Source of the DNA: Flavobacteriaceae bacterium
Lineage (GTDB): Bacteria > Bacteroidota > Bacteroidia > Flavobacteriales > Flavobacteriaceae
DNA: 64,000 bases
Reading direction: 5' to 3'
Assembly: GCA_018402385.1 (NCBI GenBank)
Contig: JAGYJA010000003.1
Span: 186,001 to 250,000 of the forward strand
Shown here one piece after another: positions 45,364 through 55,765 of the stretch; the first letter of the stretch is position 1; each line of letters begins with the position of its first letter. The position numbers and the translations under genes are program-made. Under the pieces are notes generated by a model. The model had not been told where the DNA came from and did not search any database. It worked only from the letters and a program-made list of their open reading frames with translations.

Positions 45364-48171
45364 ATGAACCTGAAGAGTAAAATACTAATCGCATTAAGTT
45401 TCATATCATTATTTTCATTTTCACAAACCGGCACTTTATCGGGAACACTCTATGATGGTGAGTACAATGATATTCTATCTTTTGCAACTGTTGTTGTAAA
45501 GGGCACAAGTACCGGTACAACTTCTGATTTTGAGGGTGATTATTCAATAGAGTTACAGGAGGGAATTTATACAATTGTCTATTCATTTGTTGGTTATGAA
45601 ACAAAAGAAATTTCTGAAGTTGAAATAAAAGCAAATCAAGTCACAACTATAGATGTCACTTTAAATGCATCTTCAGGTCTGTTAGACGAAGTTGTAATTA
45701 GCACAACTGCCAGAAGAAATACAGAACAATCTGTTTTGAATCTTCAAAAGAATTCTGTTACCGTAATGGATGGACTCTCATTAGAAGGTATGAAAAGAAC
45801 CGGTGCGGGAGATGTTGCCAGTGCTGTTAAAAATATACCCGGTGTTTCTGTACAAGGCGGAAAGTTTGTTTACGTTAGAGGCTTAGGAGATAGATATACA
45901 AAATCCATTTTAAACGGAATGGATGTACCGGGATTGGATCCTGACAGAAATACACTTCAACTGGATATTTTTCCAACAAGCATACTTGAAAATATTTTGG
46001 TTATAAAATCTTCATCAGCTGATTTACCTGCAGACTTTACAGGAGGCGTTGTAGATATCGTGACTAAAGATTTTTCAGGAAGAGAAGAATATTCTTTTTC
46101 TATTGGTGGGACTTATAATTCTTCTATGCACTTTAACTCAGATTACCTTACCTATGAGGGAGGTAAAACTGATTTTCTTGGGTTTGATGATGGCACAAGA
46201 GACATTCCAATTCCAACAGGAATAGATATCCCACAACCTTTTGAAAATGACCCATCAACAACCACTTTAACAAGAGAGTTTAATCCAGTTATGGCAGCAG
46301 CTAGGGAACGAAGTCTAATGGATTTTAGTGTTGGACTTACAGCAGCAAACGAATATAATTTAGGGGAAAACGGAAGTAAATTGGGCTATATAGCCTCTAT
46401 ATCCTATAAAAACTCAACAGACTATTATGACGATTATCAGACCGGTGGTATTTTCAGAAAGAGTAACGACAACAGTGTTTTTGAATTGGATTTTGGCCGC
46501 ACCCAAATTGGAGAGCTGGCAACAAACAACGTTTTGATAAGTGGTCTGGCAGGCTTATCTTATAAAACCAATAAGTCAAAATTACAGTTAAATGTACTAC
46601 ACATCCAAAACGGAGAGTCAAAGGCCGGTATCCTAACACAGGATATTCGGATAACCGATGCAGTAATTATTGACAAAGACAATCTTGAATATACAGAAAG
46701 ATCAATAACAAATATACTGCTGGCAGGCAAGCACAGCAATTCTGACGGAACTTGGAATTTAGATTGGAAATTATCTCCTACACTTTCTAAGATCAATGAT
46801 AAAGACAATCGTGTAACTGCTTTTAGGATTGAAAATGACGGTATAAGTATCGATCCAGCTTCTGGTGGCAACCCAACCAGGATATGGAGAACGTTGGATG
46901 AAATAAGTCTAGCCGGTAAAATAGACCTCTCCAAAAGACATACCTTGTTTGGCAATGATGCCAAGTTAAATTTTGGAGGTGCATATACATATAAGCAAAG
47001 GGATTTTAGAATTGACCAATACCGAATCTTGATAAGAGGAACTGTAGATTTTAATGGTGATCCAGATCAATTATTGGCCCCTGATAATATTTATACCCAA
47101 GAATCTGACCGAGGAACTTTTATGACCAATGATTTTAACATCTCAAACACTTTTGATTCTTATATGACTATTGGCGCTGCTTATATTTCTGAGGAATTTA
47201 AAGTTTCAGAGAAATTTAAAACTGTATTGGGTTTAAGAGCAGAAAAATTTGATTTATTTTATACCGGTCAGGATCAACAGGCACAAAATGTATTTGATAA
47301 AGAGAATGTGTTTGATAAATTGGATTTATTTCCCAATGCAAATTTAATTTACTCATTAAATCCTCAAACCAATATAAGAACTTCATACTCAAAAACAACT
47401 GCAAGGCCTTCGTTCAAAGAAGCCTCTGTTGCACAAATATTTGATCCATTGTCAAACTCTACATTTATAGGTAATCTTGATATTCAACCCACCTATATTG
47501 ATAATTTTGATTTGCGATTTGAAAAATTTGGAGAAGGTGCTGAGCTATTTGCTGTAAGTGCTTTTTATAAAACATTTGATGACCCGATAGAGTTAAGCTT
47601 TTTCAGAGCAGCACCAGATCAATTTGAACCAAGAAATCTTGGAGATGCTAAAGTTTATGGTGCAGAATTAGAATTCAGAAAGAATTTAACCTTCATTCAA
47701 GGACTTGAAGAATTTAGCGTGAATGTAAATGTTTCTGTTATTGAATCTCAACAAGAATATGGAGAGGAAGAAAAACAAGCAAGAGAAGATAATTTAAGAG
47801 AAGGTGAAACTCTTGACGACTTCAGACAGTTACAAGGTCAATCGCCTTATTTAATTAATGCGGGCATTAGCTACACAGGAATTGATAATGGTGTTCAGGC
47901 AGGATTGTTTTATAATGTTCAAGGGAAGACCCTTGAAATTGTTGGAGCTGGAAATATTCCAGATGTATTTACGCTACCTTTTCACAATCTTACTTTAAAC
48001 CTAAGTAAGGCATTTGGAAAAGAAAAAAATTCAAATATTTCTCTCAAATTTGAAAACATATTAAATAATGAAGTGGAAAGTGTCTTTCAATCTTTTGGAG
48101 CAGAAGATCAAATATATGCCAAAAGAAGTCCAGGCCAGCCAATCAGTATAGGTTATAGTTATAAATTTTAA
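45364..48171 (+). CDS. TonB-dependent receptor with carboxypeptidase-like N domain
   Basis: 935 residues. Signal peptide (MNLKSKILIALSFISLFSFS), a CarboxypepD_reg-like domain (~22-105, GTLSGTLYDGEYNDILSFAT), the plug (~115-240, with SVLNLQKNSVTVMDG and KNIPGVSVQGGKFVYVRGLG), and a 22-strand barrel ending PGQPISIGYSYKF. Takes up a large or scarce ligand across the outer membrane using TonB, powered by ExbB/ExbD (11.2 kb). The preceding lipoprotein suggests a receptor-lipoprotein pair, distantly like SusCD. Substrate unknown. Confidence 0.93.
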   Translation: MNLKSKILIALSFISLFSFSQTGTLSGTLYDGEYNDILSFATVVVKGTSTGTTSDFEGDYSIELQEGIYTIVYSFVGYETKEISEVEIKANQVTTIDVTLNASSGLLDEVVISTTARRNTEQSVLNLQKNSVTVMDGLSLEGMKRTGAGDVASAVKNIPGVSVQGGKFVYVRGLGDRYTKSILNGMDVPGLDPDRNTLQLDIFPTSILENILVIKSSSADLPADFTGGVVDIVTKDFSGREEYSFSIGGTYNSSMHFNSDYLTYEGGKTDFLGFDDGTRDIPIPTGIDIPQPFENDPSTTTLTREFNPVMAAARERSLMDFSVGLTAANEYNLGENGSKLGYIASISYKNSTDYYDDYQTGGIFRKSNDNSVFELDFGRTQIGELATNNVLISGLAGLSYKTNKSKLQLNVLHIQNGESKAGILTQDIRITDAVIIDKDNLEYTERSITNILLAGKHSNSDGTWNLDWKLSPTLSKINDKDNRVTAFRIENDGISIDPASGGNPTRIWRTLDEISLAGKIDLSKRHTLFGNDAKLNFGGAYTYKQRDFRIDQYRILIRGTVDFNGDPDQLLAPDNIYTQESDRGTFMTNDFNISNTFDSYMTIGAAYISEEFKVSEKFKTVLGLRAEKFDLFYTGQDQQAQNVFDKENVFDKLDLFPNANLIYSLNPQTNIRTSYSKTTARPSFKEASVAQIFDPLSNSTFIGNLDIQPTYIDNFDLRFEKFGEGAELFAVSAFYKTFDDPIELSFFRAAPDQFEPRNLGDAKVYGAELEFRKNLTFIQGLEEFSVNVNVSVIESQQEYGEEEKQAREDNLREGETLDDFRQLQGQSPYLINAGISYTGIDNGVQAGLFYNVQGKTLEIVGAGNIPDVFTLPFHNLTLNLSKAFGKEKNSNISLKFENILNNEVESVFQSFGAEDQIYAKRSPGQPISIGYSYKF

Positions 48172-48172
48172 A

Positions 48173-48205
48173 AAAAAAGGCTTCCAATATTTGGAAGCCT
48201 TTTTT
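48173..48205. terminator. Bidirectional terminator after the TonB receptor
   Basis: Fifteen-bp stem: 48173-48187 (A-run plus GGCTTCCAA) pairs with 48191-48205 (TTGGAAGCC plus T-run), loop TAT. Serves the receptor on plus and the YwqK-like gene on minus. Confidence 0.9.
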
Positions 48206-48224
48206 GATTTAGGTTAAATTAATT

Positions 48225-48590
48225 TTATTCAAAATTACTCACAATTTGAGTTTCTCCTTCTTTCCAGGTGGTTACTTGAGCAACTTTGCTCTCTGCATAT
48301 TTGACTTCTTTGAGTACATCACCTTCATAAAAATACCACGTGCCTACTTTTTCTCCTTTGTTGTATTGAGCAACGGCTGTTTTGTTTCCGTTGATATCAT
48401 AACTAATCCACTTCCCTTCTAATTTTCCGTCTAAGGCATATTGACCTTCTTGACTAACAATCCCATTTTCATGAAAAAGGGTCGCTTCAATTACATCTCC
48501 ATTCTTAACAAGTACTTTTTGAGATTCAGCTTGTGCAAAAACCTGAGTGCCAAAAACTAATACAACAATCATTAAAACTAATTTTTTCAT
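48225..48590 (-). CDS. YwqK/MORN-repeat secreted protein
   Basis: 121 residues, with signal peptide (MKKLVLMIVVLVFGTQVFA). Repeats of the form 'GQYALDGKLEGKWISYD', 'AQYNKGEKVGTWYFYEG' and 'LKEVKYAESK' are MORN/YwqK-like. Relatives are called YwqK-family antitoxins by software, but the exported form here makes that name doubtful. Probably a periplasmic or surface small beta-sheet protein. A TATATTTG box at 48616-48623 on this strand is its promoter. Confidence 0.75.
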   Translation of the reverse strand: MKKLVLMIVVLVFGTQVFAQAESQKVLVKNGDVIEATLFHENGIVSQEGQYALDGKLEGKWISYDINGNKTAVAQYNKGEKVGTWYFYEGDVLKEVKYAESKVAQVTTWKEGETQIVSNFE

Positions 48591-48615
48591 AACAATATAT
48601 TTAAAGATTTCTAAA

Positions 48616-48623
48616 CAAATATA
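48616..48623 (-). promoter_or_regulatory. -7 box of the YwqK-like gene
   Basis: Minus-strand TATATTTG, 25 nt before the ATG at 48590. No TTG at the usual -33 distance. Confidence 0.5.
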
Positions 48624-48872
48624 ATCAATAATTTACAATTATGAAATGTTTTGATAACATTAATTTAACTTTAAAAATGTATTTATTTGTTTTTCAATGT
48701 TTTAAAATTCTATTCTAGGTAAAGATTTAACATTAGAAACTTGATTTTTCGTTTATAGGTGTAGAAAAAAGCATTTTAATATTAATAAAAAACATCAAAA
48801 CAGATAACATTTAGGTAACATTGGAGAGTAAAAATAATTAGAATTTTGTGGTTTAAATTTAGCTCATAATAA

Positions 48873-51137
48873 ATGAACGATATGTACTTAATTATGCTAA
48901 TTGCCCTTGCGGTATTGGCAGTAGCAGATTTGGTTGTTGGTGTTGCAAATGACGCCGTCAATTTTTTAAATTCGGCTATCGGTTCTAAAGCTGTTTCCTT
49001 TAAACTCATAATGATTGTTGCCAGTTTGGGAATTTTCTTTGGTGCTGTTTCCTCCAGTGGAATGATGGAAATAGCCCGAAGCGGTATTTTTATTCCCAGT
49101 GAGTTTTATTTTAACGAAATCATGATCATCTGTATGGCTGTGATGATTGGTGATATACTCCTTCTTGGGTTTTTCAACTCTCTGGGGATGCCCACATCCA
49201 CAACCGTTTCCATCATATTTAATCTACTGGGAGCTGCCGTTGCCGTTTCTTTACTCAAAATATACGATTCTGATGATAGCTTTTCTACTTTAGGCAATTA
49301 TATCAACAGTGCAAAAGCGCTTGAAATCATTGTGGGAATTCTCATGTCTGTGGGAATTGCATTTGTGGTGGGAGCTTTTGTACAATATATTACCAGATAC
49401 CTGGTGAGTTTTAACTTTTCTAAAAAGCCAAAATTTGTTCCGGCACTCTTTGGAGGCTTTGGTATCACTGCTATTTTTTACTTCATCATTATCAAAGGAT
49501 TAAAAGGAACCAGTGTATTGCCTGAGCAACTTACTATTTGGGCAGACAGTAATATGTGGCTGTTTTTACTTTATAATTTTATAATCTGGACCTTAGTTTC
49601 CTTTTTATTGAATGTCTTAATAAAGTTAGATGTTTACAAGTTAATCATTGTTTTAGGAACCTTTGCTCTTGCTATGGCTTTTGCAGGAAATGACCTCGTT
49701 AATTTTGTGGGTGTACCCATTGCTGCCTTTCAAGGTTGGGAAGCCTGGACTGCTTCAGGCATAGCAGCCGATCAATATGAGATGACTGTTCTCGCAAATA
49801 AAGTGAGCACACCCATTTACCTTCTTTTATTATCAGGTTTAATTATGGTACTTACCTTATGGTTTTCAGAAAAAGCCCAACGAGTATTGAAAACCTCTGT
49901 CGATTTATCCAGACAGGATGAGGGAAAAGAACGTTTTCAAGCCAATTTGTTATCACAGCAATTGGTGAGAATTTCCATTTTAGCAAATGCAGGAATTACA
50001 AAAATTCTTCCAAATAGAATCAACGATTCTATCGAGAAACGTTTCAAAAAAGTTGAAACCAATCCATATGAAAAGAAAATAGACGCTCCGGCTTTTGATA
50101 TGATCAGAGCTGCAGTAAACCTGATGGTGGCCAGTTTATTGATTTCATTTGCAACTTCTTTAAAATTACCTTTATCAACCACTTATGTTACTTTTATGGT
50201 TGCCATGGGAACCTCGCTAGCTGATAGGGCTTGGGGAAGCGATAGCGCTGTTTACAGAGTTGCCGGAGTTCTTAATGTTATTGGGGGATGGTTTATGACG
50301 GCAATTGCTGCATTTTTAACTGCAGCAACTCTGGCGTTTATCATTTTTACAGTGGGTGAAATTTCGTTAATCGTTTTATTTGCGCTTGCAATTGTTCTTA
50401 TCATAAGAACCTATATGAAAGGTAAAAAAGCAGCAGCAGAATTTAAAGAAGATGAGCTTTTAAGAAAGGCAGAAAGCACTTCAATTCAAGGTGTGATTGA
50501 TGAAAGTTCCAGCAATGTCTCTACCATTATGAAAAGAGCCGGCAAGGTGTATGCAGCAACACTTGAAGGCTTAGCAAAACAGAATGTCAGAAAACTTAAA
50601 AGCGCTAAAAAATATACTGAAAAGCTTGATGAAGAAGTTGAAGAGCTCAAGGACCATATCTTTTATTACATCAAAAACCTAAAAGGCCATGATGTTGGAG
50701 CCAGTCGCTTTTATTTATTAGTGCTTGACCATCTTCAAGACATTACACAGTCATTAGAACTCATCACTAAGGCAAGCTTAAAGCATGTTAAAAACAATCA
50801 TAAAGGTCTTAAGTTTAATCAAATTAAAGATTTAAAAGAGATTGAAACAGAACTGCTTGATTTATTTAATAGAACCAAAACAGATTTTGATAACAAATCA
50901 CTTGATAATATTGGTGTTATTCTAAATGAAAAGCAAAACTTGCTCAATAAGCTTACTGAGCAGATTGAAAAGCAAATTGCCAGAACAAAAGATCCTGATT
51001 CCAGCTCTAAAAACACGACGCTTTACTTTACGTTATTGTTGGAAACCAAAGATTTGATCATGTCAACTCATGAAATGCTTGAGTTATATTTTATAGAGCA
51101 TAAAAAAGCCAAGAAGATAGAAAGTGATTTGGTATAA
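48873..51137 (+). CDS. PiT-family inorganic phosphate transporter with PhoU-like tail
   Basis: 754 residues. Two PiT signatures: GVANDAVNFLNSAIGSKAVS near the start and AGNDLVNFVGVPIAA in the middle, corresponding to the duplicated GANDVANA-type motif. About ten membrane helices lie in residues 1-525. The last ~220 residues are helical and charged (KAGKVYAATLEGLAKQNVR, YYIKNLKGHDVGASRFYLLV, DHLQDITQSLELI) and resemble a PhoU-like domain. Moves phosphate with protons or sodium. A fused PhoU domain suggests in-cis regulation. Convergent to nrdA with a shared terminator. Confidence 0.88.
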   Translation: MNDMYLIMLIALAVLAVADLVVGVANDAVNFLNSAIGSKAVSFKLIMIVASLGIFFGAVSSSGMMEIARSGIFIPSEFYFNEIMIICMAVMIGDILLLGFFNSLGMPTSTTVSIIFNLLGAAVAVSLLKIYDSDDSFSTLGNYINSAKALEIIVGILMSVGIAFVVGAFVQYITRYLVSFNFSKKPKFVPALFGGFGITAIFYFIIIKGLKGTSVLPEQLTIWADSNMWLFLLYNFIIWTLVSFLLNVLIKLDVYKLIIVLGTFALAMAFAGNDLVNFVGVPIAAFQGWEAWTASGIAADQYEMTVLANKVSTPIYLLLLSGLIMVLTLWFSEKAQRVLKTSVDLSRQDEGKERFQANLLSQQLVRISILANAGITKILPNRINDSIEKRFKKVETNPYEKKIDAPAFDMIRAAVNLMVASLLISFATSLKLPLSTTYVTFMVAMGTSLADRAWGSDSAVYRVAGVLNVIGGWFMTAIAAFLTAATLAFIIFTVGEISLIVLFALAIVLIIRTYMKGKKAAAEFKEDELLRKAESTSIQGVIDESSSNVSTIMKRAGKVYAATLEGLAKQNVRKLKSAKKYTEKLDEEVEELKDHIFYYIKNLKGHDVGASRFYLLVLDHLQDITQSLELITKASLKHVKNNHKGLKFNQIKDLKEIETELLDLFNRTKTDFDNKSLDNIGVILNEKQNLLNKLTEQIEKQIARTKDPDSSSKNTTLYFTLLLETKDLIMSTHEMLELYFIEHKKAKKIESDLV

Positions 51138-51156
51138 ATAAAAAAGTATTTGAAAC

Positions 51157-51185
51157 AAAAAAGAAGGGCGATGCCCTTCTTTTTT
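51157..51185. terminator. Bidirectional terminator between pit and nrdA
   Basis: Thirteen-bp stem: 51157-51169 (A-run plus GAAGGGC) pairs with 51173-51185 (GCCCTTC plus T-run), loop GAT. Confidence 0.9.
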
Positions 51186-51206
51186 TATTAACACTCATAA
51201 TACTAA

Positions 51207-53630
51207 TTATGAACCACACATCAAACAATCGTCATCCTCTTCTGCATTCTTTGATTTTGCTAGCATATCACGAAGTTCCTGAGGTGAAAGTGGCTTGTTG
51301 TTTATCACATTGGTCGCATCCTCTAAAATAGCTTCTTTTGGATTTGGCACTTCCTTTTTAACTTCTTTATTCAATGTAAATTTGATGGCATCTACAGCCG
51401 ATTTTGTTCTCAAGTAATACATACCTGTCTTCAACCCACTCTTCCACGCATAGAAATGCATAGAGGTCAATTTTGCCATGTTTGCATTTTCCATGAACAA
51501 ATTAAGCGATTGAGATTGATCAATAAAGTACCCTCTGTGACGAGACATATCAATAATGTCTTTCATACTCAATTCCCAAACTGTTTTGTAGAGTTCTTTT
51601 AAATCCTGTGGGATTTCATCGATATCTTGTATAGATCCGTTTGCACGCATCACTTCCTGCTTGAGGTCTTCATTCCATAAGCCCAGTTCTACCAGATCTT
51701 CCAGCAAATGCTTGTTGACAACAATAAACTCTCCTGATAGTACTCTTCTGGTGTAAATATTTGAAGTGTATGGCTCAAATGCTTCGTTGTTTCCAAGAAT
51801 TTGAGAGGTTGACGCGGTTGGCATCGGCGCTACCAAAAGTGAGTTTCTAACACCGTGTTTTTTAACATCCTTACGCAGTTTGCCCCAATCCCATCTTCCA
51901 CTGAGTTCTTCATCCTTTAATCCCCAGAGGTTGTGTTGAAATTCTCCTTGTGAGATGGGCGAACCTTTGTATGATTTGTAAGGACCTTCTGTTTTTGCTT
52001 CTTCCATAGAGGCCGTTACAGCTGCAAAATAAAGGGTTTCAAATATTTCCTGGTTTAGCTTTTTGGCTTCATCACTTGTAAACGGAAGTCTCAACAAAAT
52101 AAAAGCATCTGCAAGTCCTTGAACGCCCAGACCAATGGGTCTGTGACGCATATTGGAGTTTTCTGCTTCTTTAACCGGATAGTAATTTCTGTCAATAACC
52201 CGGTTTAAGTTTTTGGTGACCCTTTTAGTGACCTTGAAAAGTTCTTTGTGGTCAAATGCTCCATTTTTGATAAACATAGGCAATGCAATAGAGGCTAGGT
52301 TACACACAGCGATTTCATCAGGTGAAGTATATTCCATAATCTCTGTGCAAAGATTTGAAGAGCGTATGGTCCCTAAATTCTTTTGATTTGACTTACGGTT
52401 TGCAGCATCTTTATAGAGCATATATGGAGTACCGGTTTCTATTTGAGATTCCAGAATTTTTTCCCAAAGTTCTCTTGCTCTGATCGTTTTTCGGCCTTTA
52501 CCGGCTTCTTCATAAGCAAGATATTTTGCATCAAATTCTTCACTGTGGCAGTCATAAAGTCCGGGGCATTCATTGGGACACATCAAGGTCCAGCTCCCAT
52601 CCTCTTGTACACGCTTCATAAACAAATCTGGTATCCACATAGCATAAAACAAATCGCGTGCTCGCATTTCTTCTTTACCGTGGTTTTTCTTCAGGTCCAA
52701 AAAGTCAAAAATATCTGCATGCCAGGGTTCTACATAAATAGCAAAAGAGCCTTTGCGCTTTCCTCCTCCTTGATCTACATAGCGGGCAGTATCGTTAAAG
52801 ACACGTAACATTGGAACGATACCATTTGAAGTGCCATTTGTTCCGGCGATGTAGGAGCCGGTTGCTCTTATATTGTGAATAGAAAGTCCAATTCCTCCGG
52901 CAGATTGCGAAATTTTTGCGGTATTCTTCAGCGTATCATAAATACCGTCAATACTGTCGTCTTTCATTGCGAGAAGAAAACAAGAGGACATTTGTGGTTT
53001 GGGTGTTCCTGAGTTGAATAGCGTGGGTGTAGCGTGTGTAAAGTATTTTTTGGACATCAACTCATAGGTTTCTTTTGCTGCTTCCAAATCATTGAGGTGA
53101 ATCCCTATGGATACACGCATCAACATATGCTGGGGACGCTCTGCAACATTCCCATTAATTTTCAGCAAATAAGAACGTTCCAGAGTTTTAAAACCAAAGT
53201 AGTCGTAGTTAAAATCGCGGTTGTAAATTATGGCAGAGTTAAGTTCGTCTGCATTTTTTTGCATCACTTCATACACCTCATCGCTAATCATAGGTGCTTT
53301 TTTACCTGTTCTTGGGTTGACATATTCATAGAGGTCTGTCATCACTTCAGAAAAGGATTTTTTGGTATTTTTATGCAGGTTTGACACTGAAATGCGTGCT
53401 GCCAGTTTTGCATAGTCGGGGTGTGAAATGGTGAGGGTTGCTGCTACTTCAGCAGCAAGGTTGTCCAGTTCTGAGGTGGTCACACCATCATAAAGTCCTT
53501 CTATAACGCGCATTGCAACTTTAACAGGATCTACATGCTCGTTTAATCCATAACACATTTTTTTGATTCGCGATGTGATTTTATCAAACATCACGGGCTC
53601 TTTTCTGCCGTCTCTTTTTACTACATACAT
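51207..53630 (-). CDS. nrdA: Ribonucleoside-diphosphate reductase, large (alpha) subunit
   Basis: 807 residues. ATP-cone at the N-terminus ([20 protein letters not shown]), active-site strand [20 protein letters not shown], central NLCTEI (Cys, with Asn and Glu), and C-terminal CLMCGS with the redox Cys pair. Reduces ribonucleoside diphosphates to deoxy forms, with the radical supplied by NrdB. Class Ia. The gene lies 112 nt downstream of nrdB on the same strand; the order nrdB-nrdA is common in Bacteroidota. Confidence 0.96.
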   Translation of the reverse strand: MYVVKRDGRKEPVMFDKITSRIKKMCYGLNEHVDPVKVAMRVIEGLYDGVTTSELDNLAAEVAATLTISHPDYAKLAARISVSNLHKNTKKSFSEVMTDLYEYVNPRTGKKAPMISDEVYEVMQKNADELNSAIIYNRDFNYDYFGFKTLERSYLLKINGNVAERPQHMLMRVSIGIHLNDLEAAKETYELMSKKYFTHATPTLFNSGTPKPQMSSCFLLAMKDDSIDGIYDTLKNTAKISQSAGGIGLSIHNIRATGSYIAGTNGTSNGIVPMLRVFNDTARYVDQGGGKRKGSFAIYVEPWHADIFDFLDLKKNHGKEEMRARDLFYAMWIPDLFMKRVQEDGSWTLMCPNECPGLYDCHSEEFDAKYLAYEEAGKGRKTIRARELWEKILESQIETGTPYMLYKDAANRKSNQKNLGTIRSSNLCTEIMEYTSPDEIAVCNLASIALPMFIKNGAFDHKELFKVTKRVTKNLNRVIDRNYYPVKEAENSNMRHRPIGLGVQGLADAFILLRLPFTSDEAKKLNQEIFETLYFAAVTASMEEAKTEGPYKSYKGSPISQGEFQHNLWGLKDEELSGRWDWGKLRKDVKKHGVRNSLLVAPMPTASTSQILGNNEAFEPYTSNIYTRRVLSGEFIVVNKHLLEDLVELGLWNEDLKQEVMRANGSIQDIDEIPQDLKELYKTVWELSMKDIIDMSRHRGYFIDQSQSLNLFMENANMAKLTSMHFYAWKSGLKTGMYYLRTKSAVDAIKFTLNKEVKKEVPNPKEAILEDATNVINNKPLSPQELRDMLAKSKNAEEDDDCLMCGS

Positions 53631-53664
53631 ACGCTTTACTTTTTAGTTGGGAGGTTAGTTATTA

Positions 53665-53709
53665 GAGAAAAAAAGTGCGCTGCTCCGCTATAAAGCACAT
53701 TTTTTTCTA
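53665..53709 (-). terminator. Possible attenuator between nrdB and nrdA
   Basis: On the minus strand TGTGC...GCACTTTTTTT lies in the 112-nt gap: GTGC (53675-53678) pairs with GCAC (53695-53698) and the flanking A- and T-runs extend the stem. It could reduce read-through into nrdA. Confidence 0.35.
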
Positions 53710-53742
53710 TTAAAATATTATATTTTTAAACCTTATTAGCTT

Positions 53743-54768
53743 CTAGAAGTCTTCGTCAAAGCTAATTTTGTTTGTTTCTTTGTCTTTGTTTGTAACACCT
53801 GCTTTTTGATATTCAGAAACGCGTTTTTCAAAGAAGTTTGTTTTTCCTTGAAGCGAAATCATATCCATAAAATCAAATGGGTTTGTGACATTGTATTCTT
53901 TTTCACATTCCAGTTCAACAAGTAGTCTGTCTGTTACAAACTCGAGGTATTGAGTCATCAGTTTTGAATTCATTCCGATAAGACTTGCGGGAAGTGATTC
54001 TGTAATAAACTCACGTTCTATATTCAAGGCATCTACGATAATTTCGCGAATGCGTTCTTTTGAAACTTTATTTTTGAGGTGGTGGTTGTGAAGGTGAACT
54101 GCAAAATCGCAGTGAACGCCTTCATCACGAGAAATCAATTCATTTGAGAAGGTAAGTCCCGGCATTAAACCACGTTTTTTGAGCCAGAAGATAGAACAGA
54201 ATGCTCCTGAAAAGAAGATTCCTTCCACGGCTGCAAAAGCGATTAGCCTTTCGGCGAAAGAGTCTGATTCTATCCATTTTAACGCCCAGTCAGCTTTTTT
54301 CTTGATGGCAGGAAAGTTTTCAATAGCGTTGAAGAGTCTGTCTTTTTCAACTTCGTCTTTCACATAAGTATCAATCAAAAGTGAATAGGTTTCTGAGTGG
54401 ATGTTTTCCATCATAATTTGAAAACCGTAGAAAAATTTAGCTTCGGGATATTGCACCTCGTTCACAAAATTTTCAGCGAGGTTTTCATTTACGATTCCGT
54501 CTGATGCTGCAAAAAATGCCAAGATGTGTTTTATGAAGTAGCGTTCATCGTCATTGAGTTTATTTGCCCAATCTGTTAAATCTTGATGAAGATCAATTTC
54601 TTCTGCGGTCCAGAAGCTGGCTTCACTTTTTTTATACCATTCCCAAATGTCGTGGTGCTGAATGGGAAAGATTACAAATCGTCCTGGGTTGTCTGTTAAA
54701 ATGGGCTCTGCTGCATTCATAATTTCATCGCTTTTTTTTTGTGATTTAACTGTATTTTTTTGGTTCAT
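53743..54768 (-). CDS. nrdB: Ribonucleoside-diphosphate reductase, small (beta) subunit
   Basis: 341 residues. Di-iron ligands and radical Tyr are visible in [14 protein letters not shown] (Glu, His and Tyr spaced as in E. coli Glu115, His118, Tyr122), and in further helices ([19 protein letters not shown] for the second Glu and His). Class Ia. Forms the radical that starts reduction in NrdA. The upstream region holds three TTNTCAACA sites. First gene of nrdB-nrdA. Confidence 0.96.
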   Translation of the reverse strand: MNQKNTVKSQKKSDEIMNAAEPILTDNPGRFVIFPIQHHDIWEWYKKSEASFWTAEEIDLHQDLTDWANKLNDDERYFIKHILAFFAASDGIVNENLAENFVNEVQYPEAKFFYGFQIMMENIHSETYSLLIDTYVKDEVEKDRLFNAIENFPAIKKKADWALKWIESDSFAERLIAFAAVEGIFFSGAFCSIFWLKKRGLMPGLTFSNELISRDEGVHCDFAVHLHNHHLKNKVSKERIREIIVDALNIEREFITESLPASLIGMNSKLMTQYLEFVTDRLLVELECEKEYNVTNPFDFMDMISLQGKTNFFEKRVSEYQKAGVTNKDKETNKISFDEDF

Positions 54769-54826
54769 TTCGGGACTAACAAATATGGAAAATCAGTATT
54801 GATTTTGAAAGGGGTTTTAGCAAACG

Positions 54827-54942
54827 TTGTCAACAAAGTTTTCAACATAGTAACAAATGACGGCTCATTATGTTTTATTAAAATTTGATTTCAAAATATT
54901 GACCATCAATGTTTTGTCTTTTATTTGTTGACTTTTTCAACA
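54827..54942. promoter_or_regulatory. Three TTNTCAACA sites upstream of nrdB
   Basis: TTGTCAACA (54827-54835), TTTTCAACA (54839-54847) and TTTTCAACA (54934-54942). They differ from the DnaA box TTWTNCACA mainly at one C. The 314-nt gap 54769-55082 has no gene and otherwise is AT-rich; a hairpin (55040-55060) ends the lipoprotein gene. Confidence 0.4.
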
Positions 54943-55039
54943 GCCGATGGAGTTGTTGCGTGAGCCCTTAATATAAGGGTGGTAAGCTCGTTTATGAATT
55001 TATAAAAAAAGGTAAAGAACATGCCATTACAAACAAAAA

Positions 55040-55060
55040 AAGTCGCCAAAAAGGCGACTT
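55040..55060 (-). terminator. Terminator of the lipoprotein gene at 55083
   Basis: AAGTCGCC (55040-55047) pairs with GGCGACTT (55053-55060); on minus the stem is followed by TTTTTTGTTT. Confidence 0.85.
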
Positions 55061-55082
55061 AATAAATGATTAAACTATAGAT

Positions 55083-55685
55083 TTAGACTAAATCATCTGC
55101 ATCCATTTCGTCAATTAAGTCCCACAATTCATCCATTTCCATATTTGTGCCTGTTGCTTTTATATAGAAACGATTGTCTTGCATGAATTGAATGACAGAT
55201 TGGTTTCTTCTTTTGTCATACTCTTCAATGGCTTTCACTCCATTTTTATTGACGGTTTTTCTGGTTTTAGTTTCTGTTTCTTCTTCAAAGTCCATAGAAA
55301 AAGCCATTCTTAAACCGGCAGTTGAAATGGCTCCCATTTCTCCTGCTCCATCAATGACTTCCACTTTAAAAGAGCGGCTTTTATCTTCTGTTGCATAGGT
55401 GGCTTCCACAGAGGCAATGTTCATCATGCCCATAGCCCCTGTTTTAAAAGCCGCGCGCTTCAGGCCGTCAACTTCATCTGGTAGCCAGGCTTTCATTTCA
55501 TCGTTTGTTAATGGGGTAGCTTCAGAAAGTTCTTTGATGTTATCCTGCATTTTAGTGGATTCTTTAATCACCTTTTGAGTGTTAACTACATTGTCTTTGG
55601 CTTCTTTTGCTTTTTTAACTACCGGATTGTCTTTGCAGGCAAAAAGCAATAATGTGATTGATAAAAGAAAAATTAAGTTTTTCAT
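55083..55685 (-). CDS. Hypothetical lipoprotein, 200 residues
   Basis: Lipoprotein signal with Cys17 (MKNLIFLLSITLLLFAC). A Lys/Asp-rich helical stretch (KKAKEAKDNVVNTQKVIKES) leads into an alpha/beta body with EAWL-like patches (NDEMKAWLPDEVDG), MGAISTAGLRMAFSMDFEEE and a final MDELWDLIDEMDADDLV. The pattern 'PDEVDGLKRAAFKTGAMG' and a transposed 'KVEVIDGAGEMG' suggest a conserved family of unknown function. Alone on its transcript, downstream of the nrdB control region. No activity can be assigned. Confidence 0.7.
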   Translation of the reverse strand: MKNLIFLLSITLLLFACKDNPVVKKAKEAKDNVVNTQKVIKESTKMQDNIKELSEATPLTNDEMKAWLPDEVDGLKRAAFKTGAMGMMNIASVEATYATEDKSRSFKVEVIDGAGEMGAISTAGLRMAFSMDFEEETETKTRKTVNKNGVKAIEEYDKRRNQSVIQFMQDNRFYIKATGTNMEMDELWDLIDEMDADDLV

Positions 55686-55765
55686 ATTGGATCAATTGGT
55701 TTAACATTATACTACTAAGTTATAAATAATTAAGTAATTTTAAAATTAATATCATCATTTTCAAA

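Noticed and set aside
48225-48590. Toxin-antitoxin role for the YwqK-like gene
   Set aside because: No toxin partner nearby and the protein has a signal peptide.
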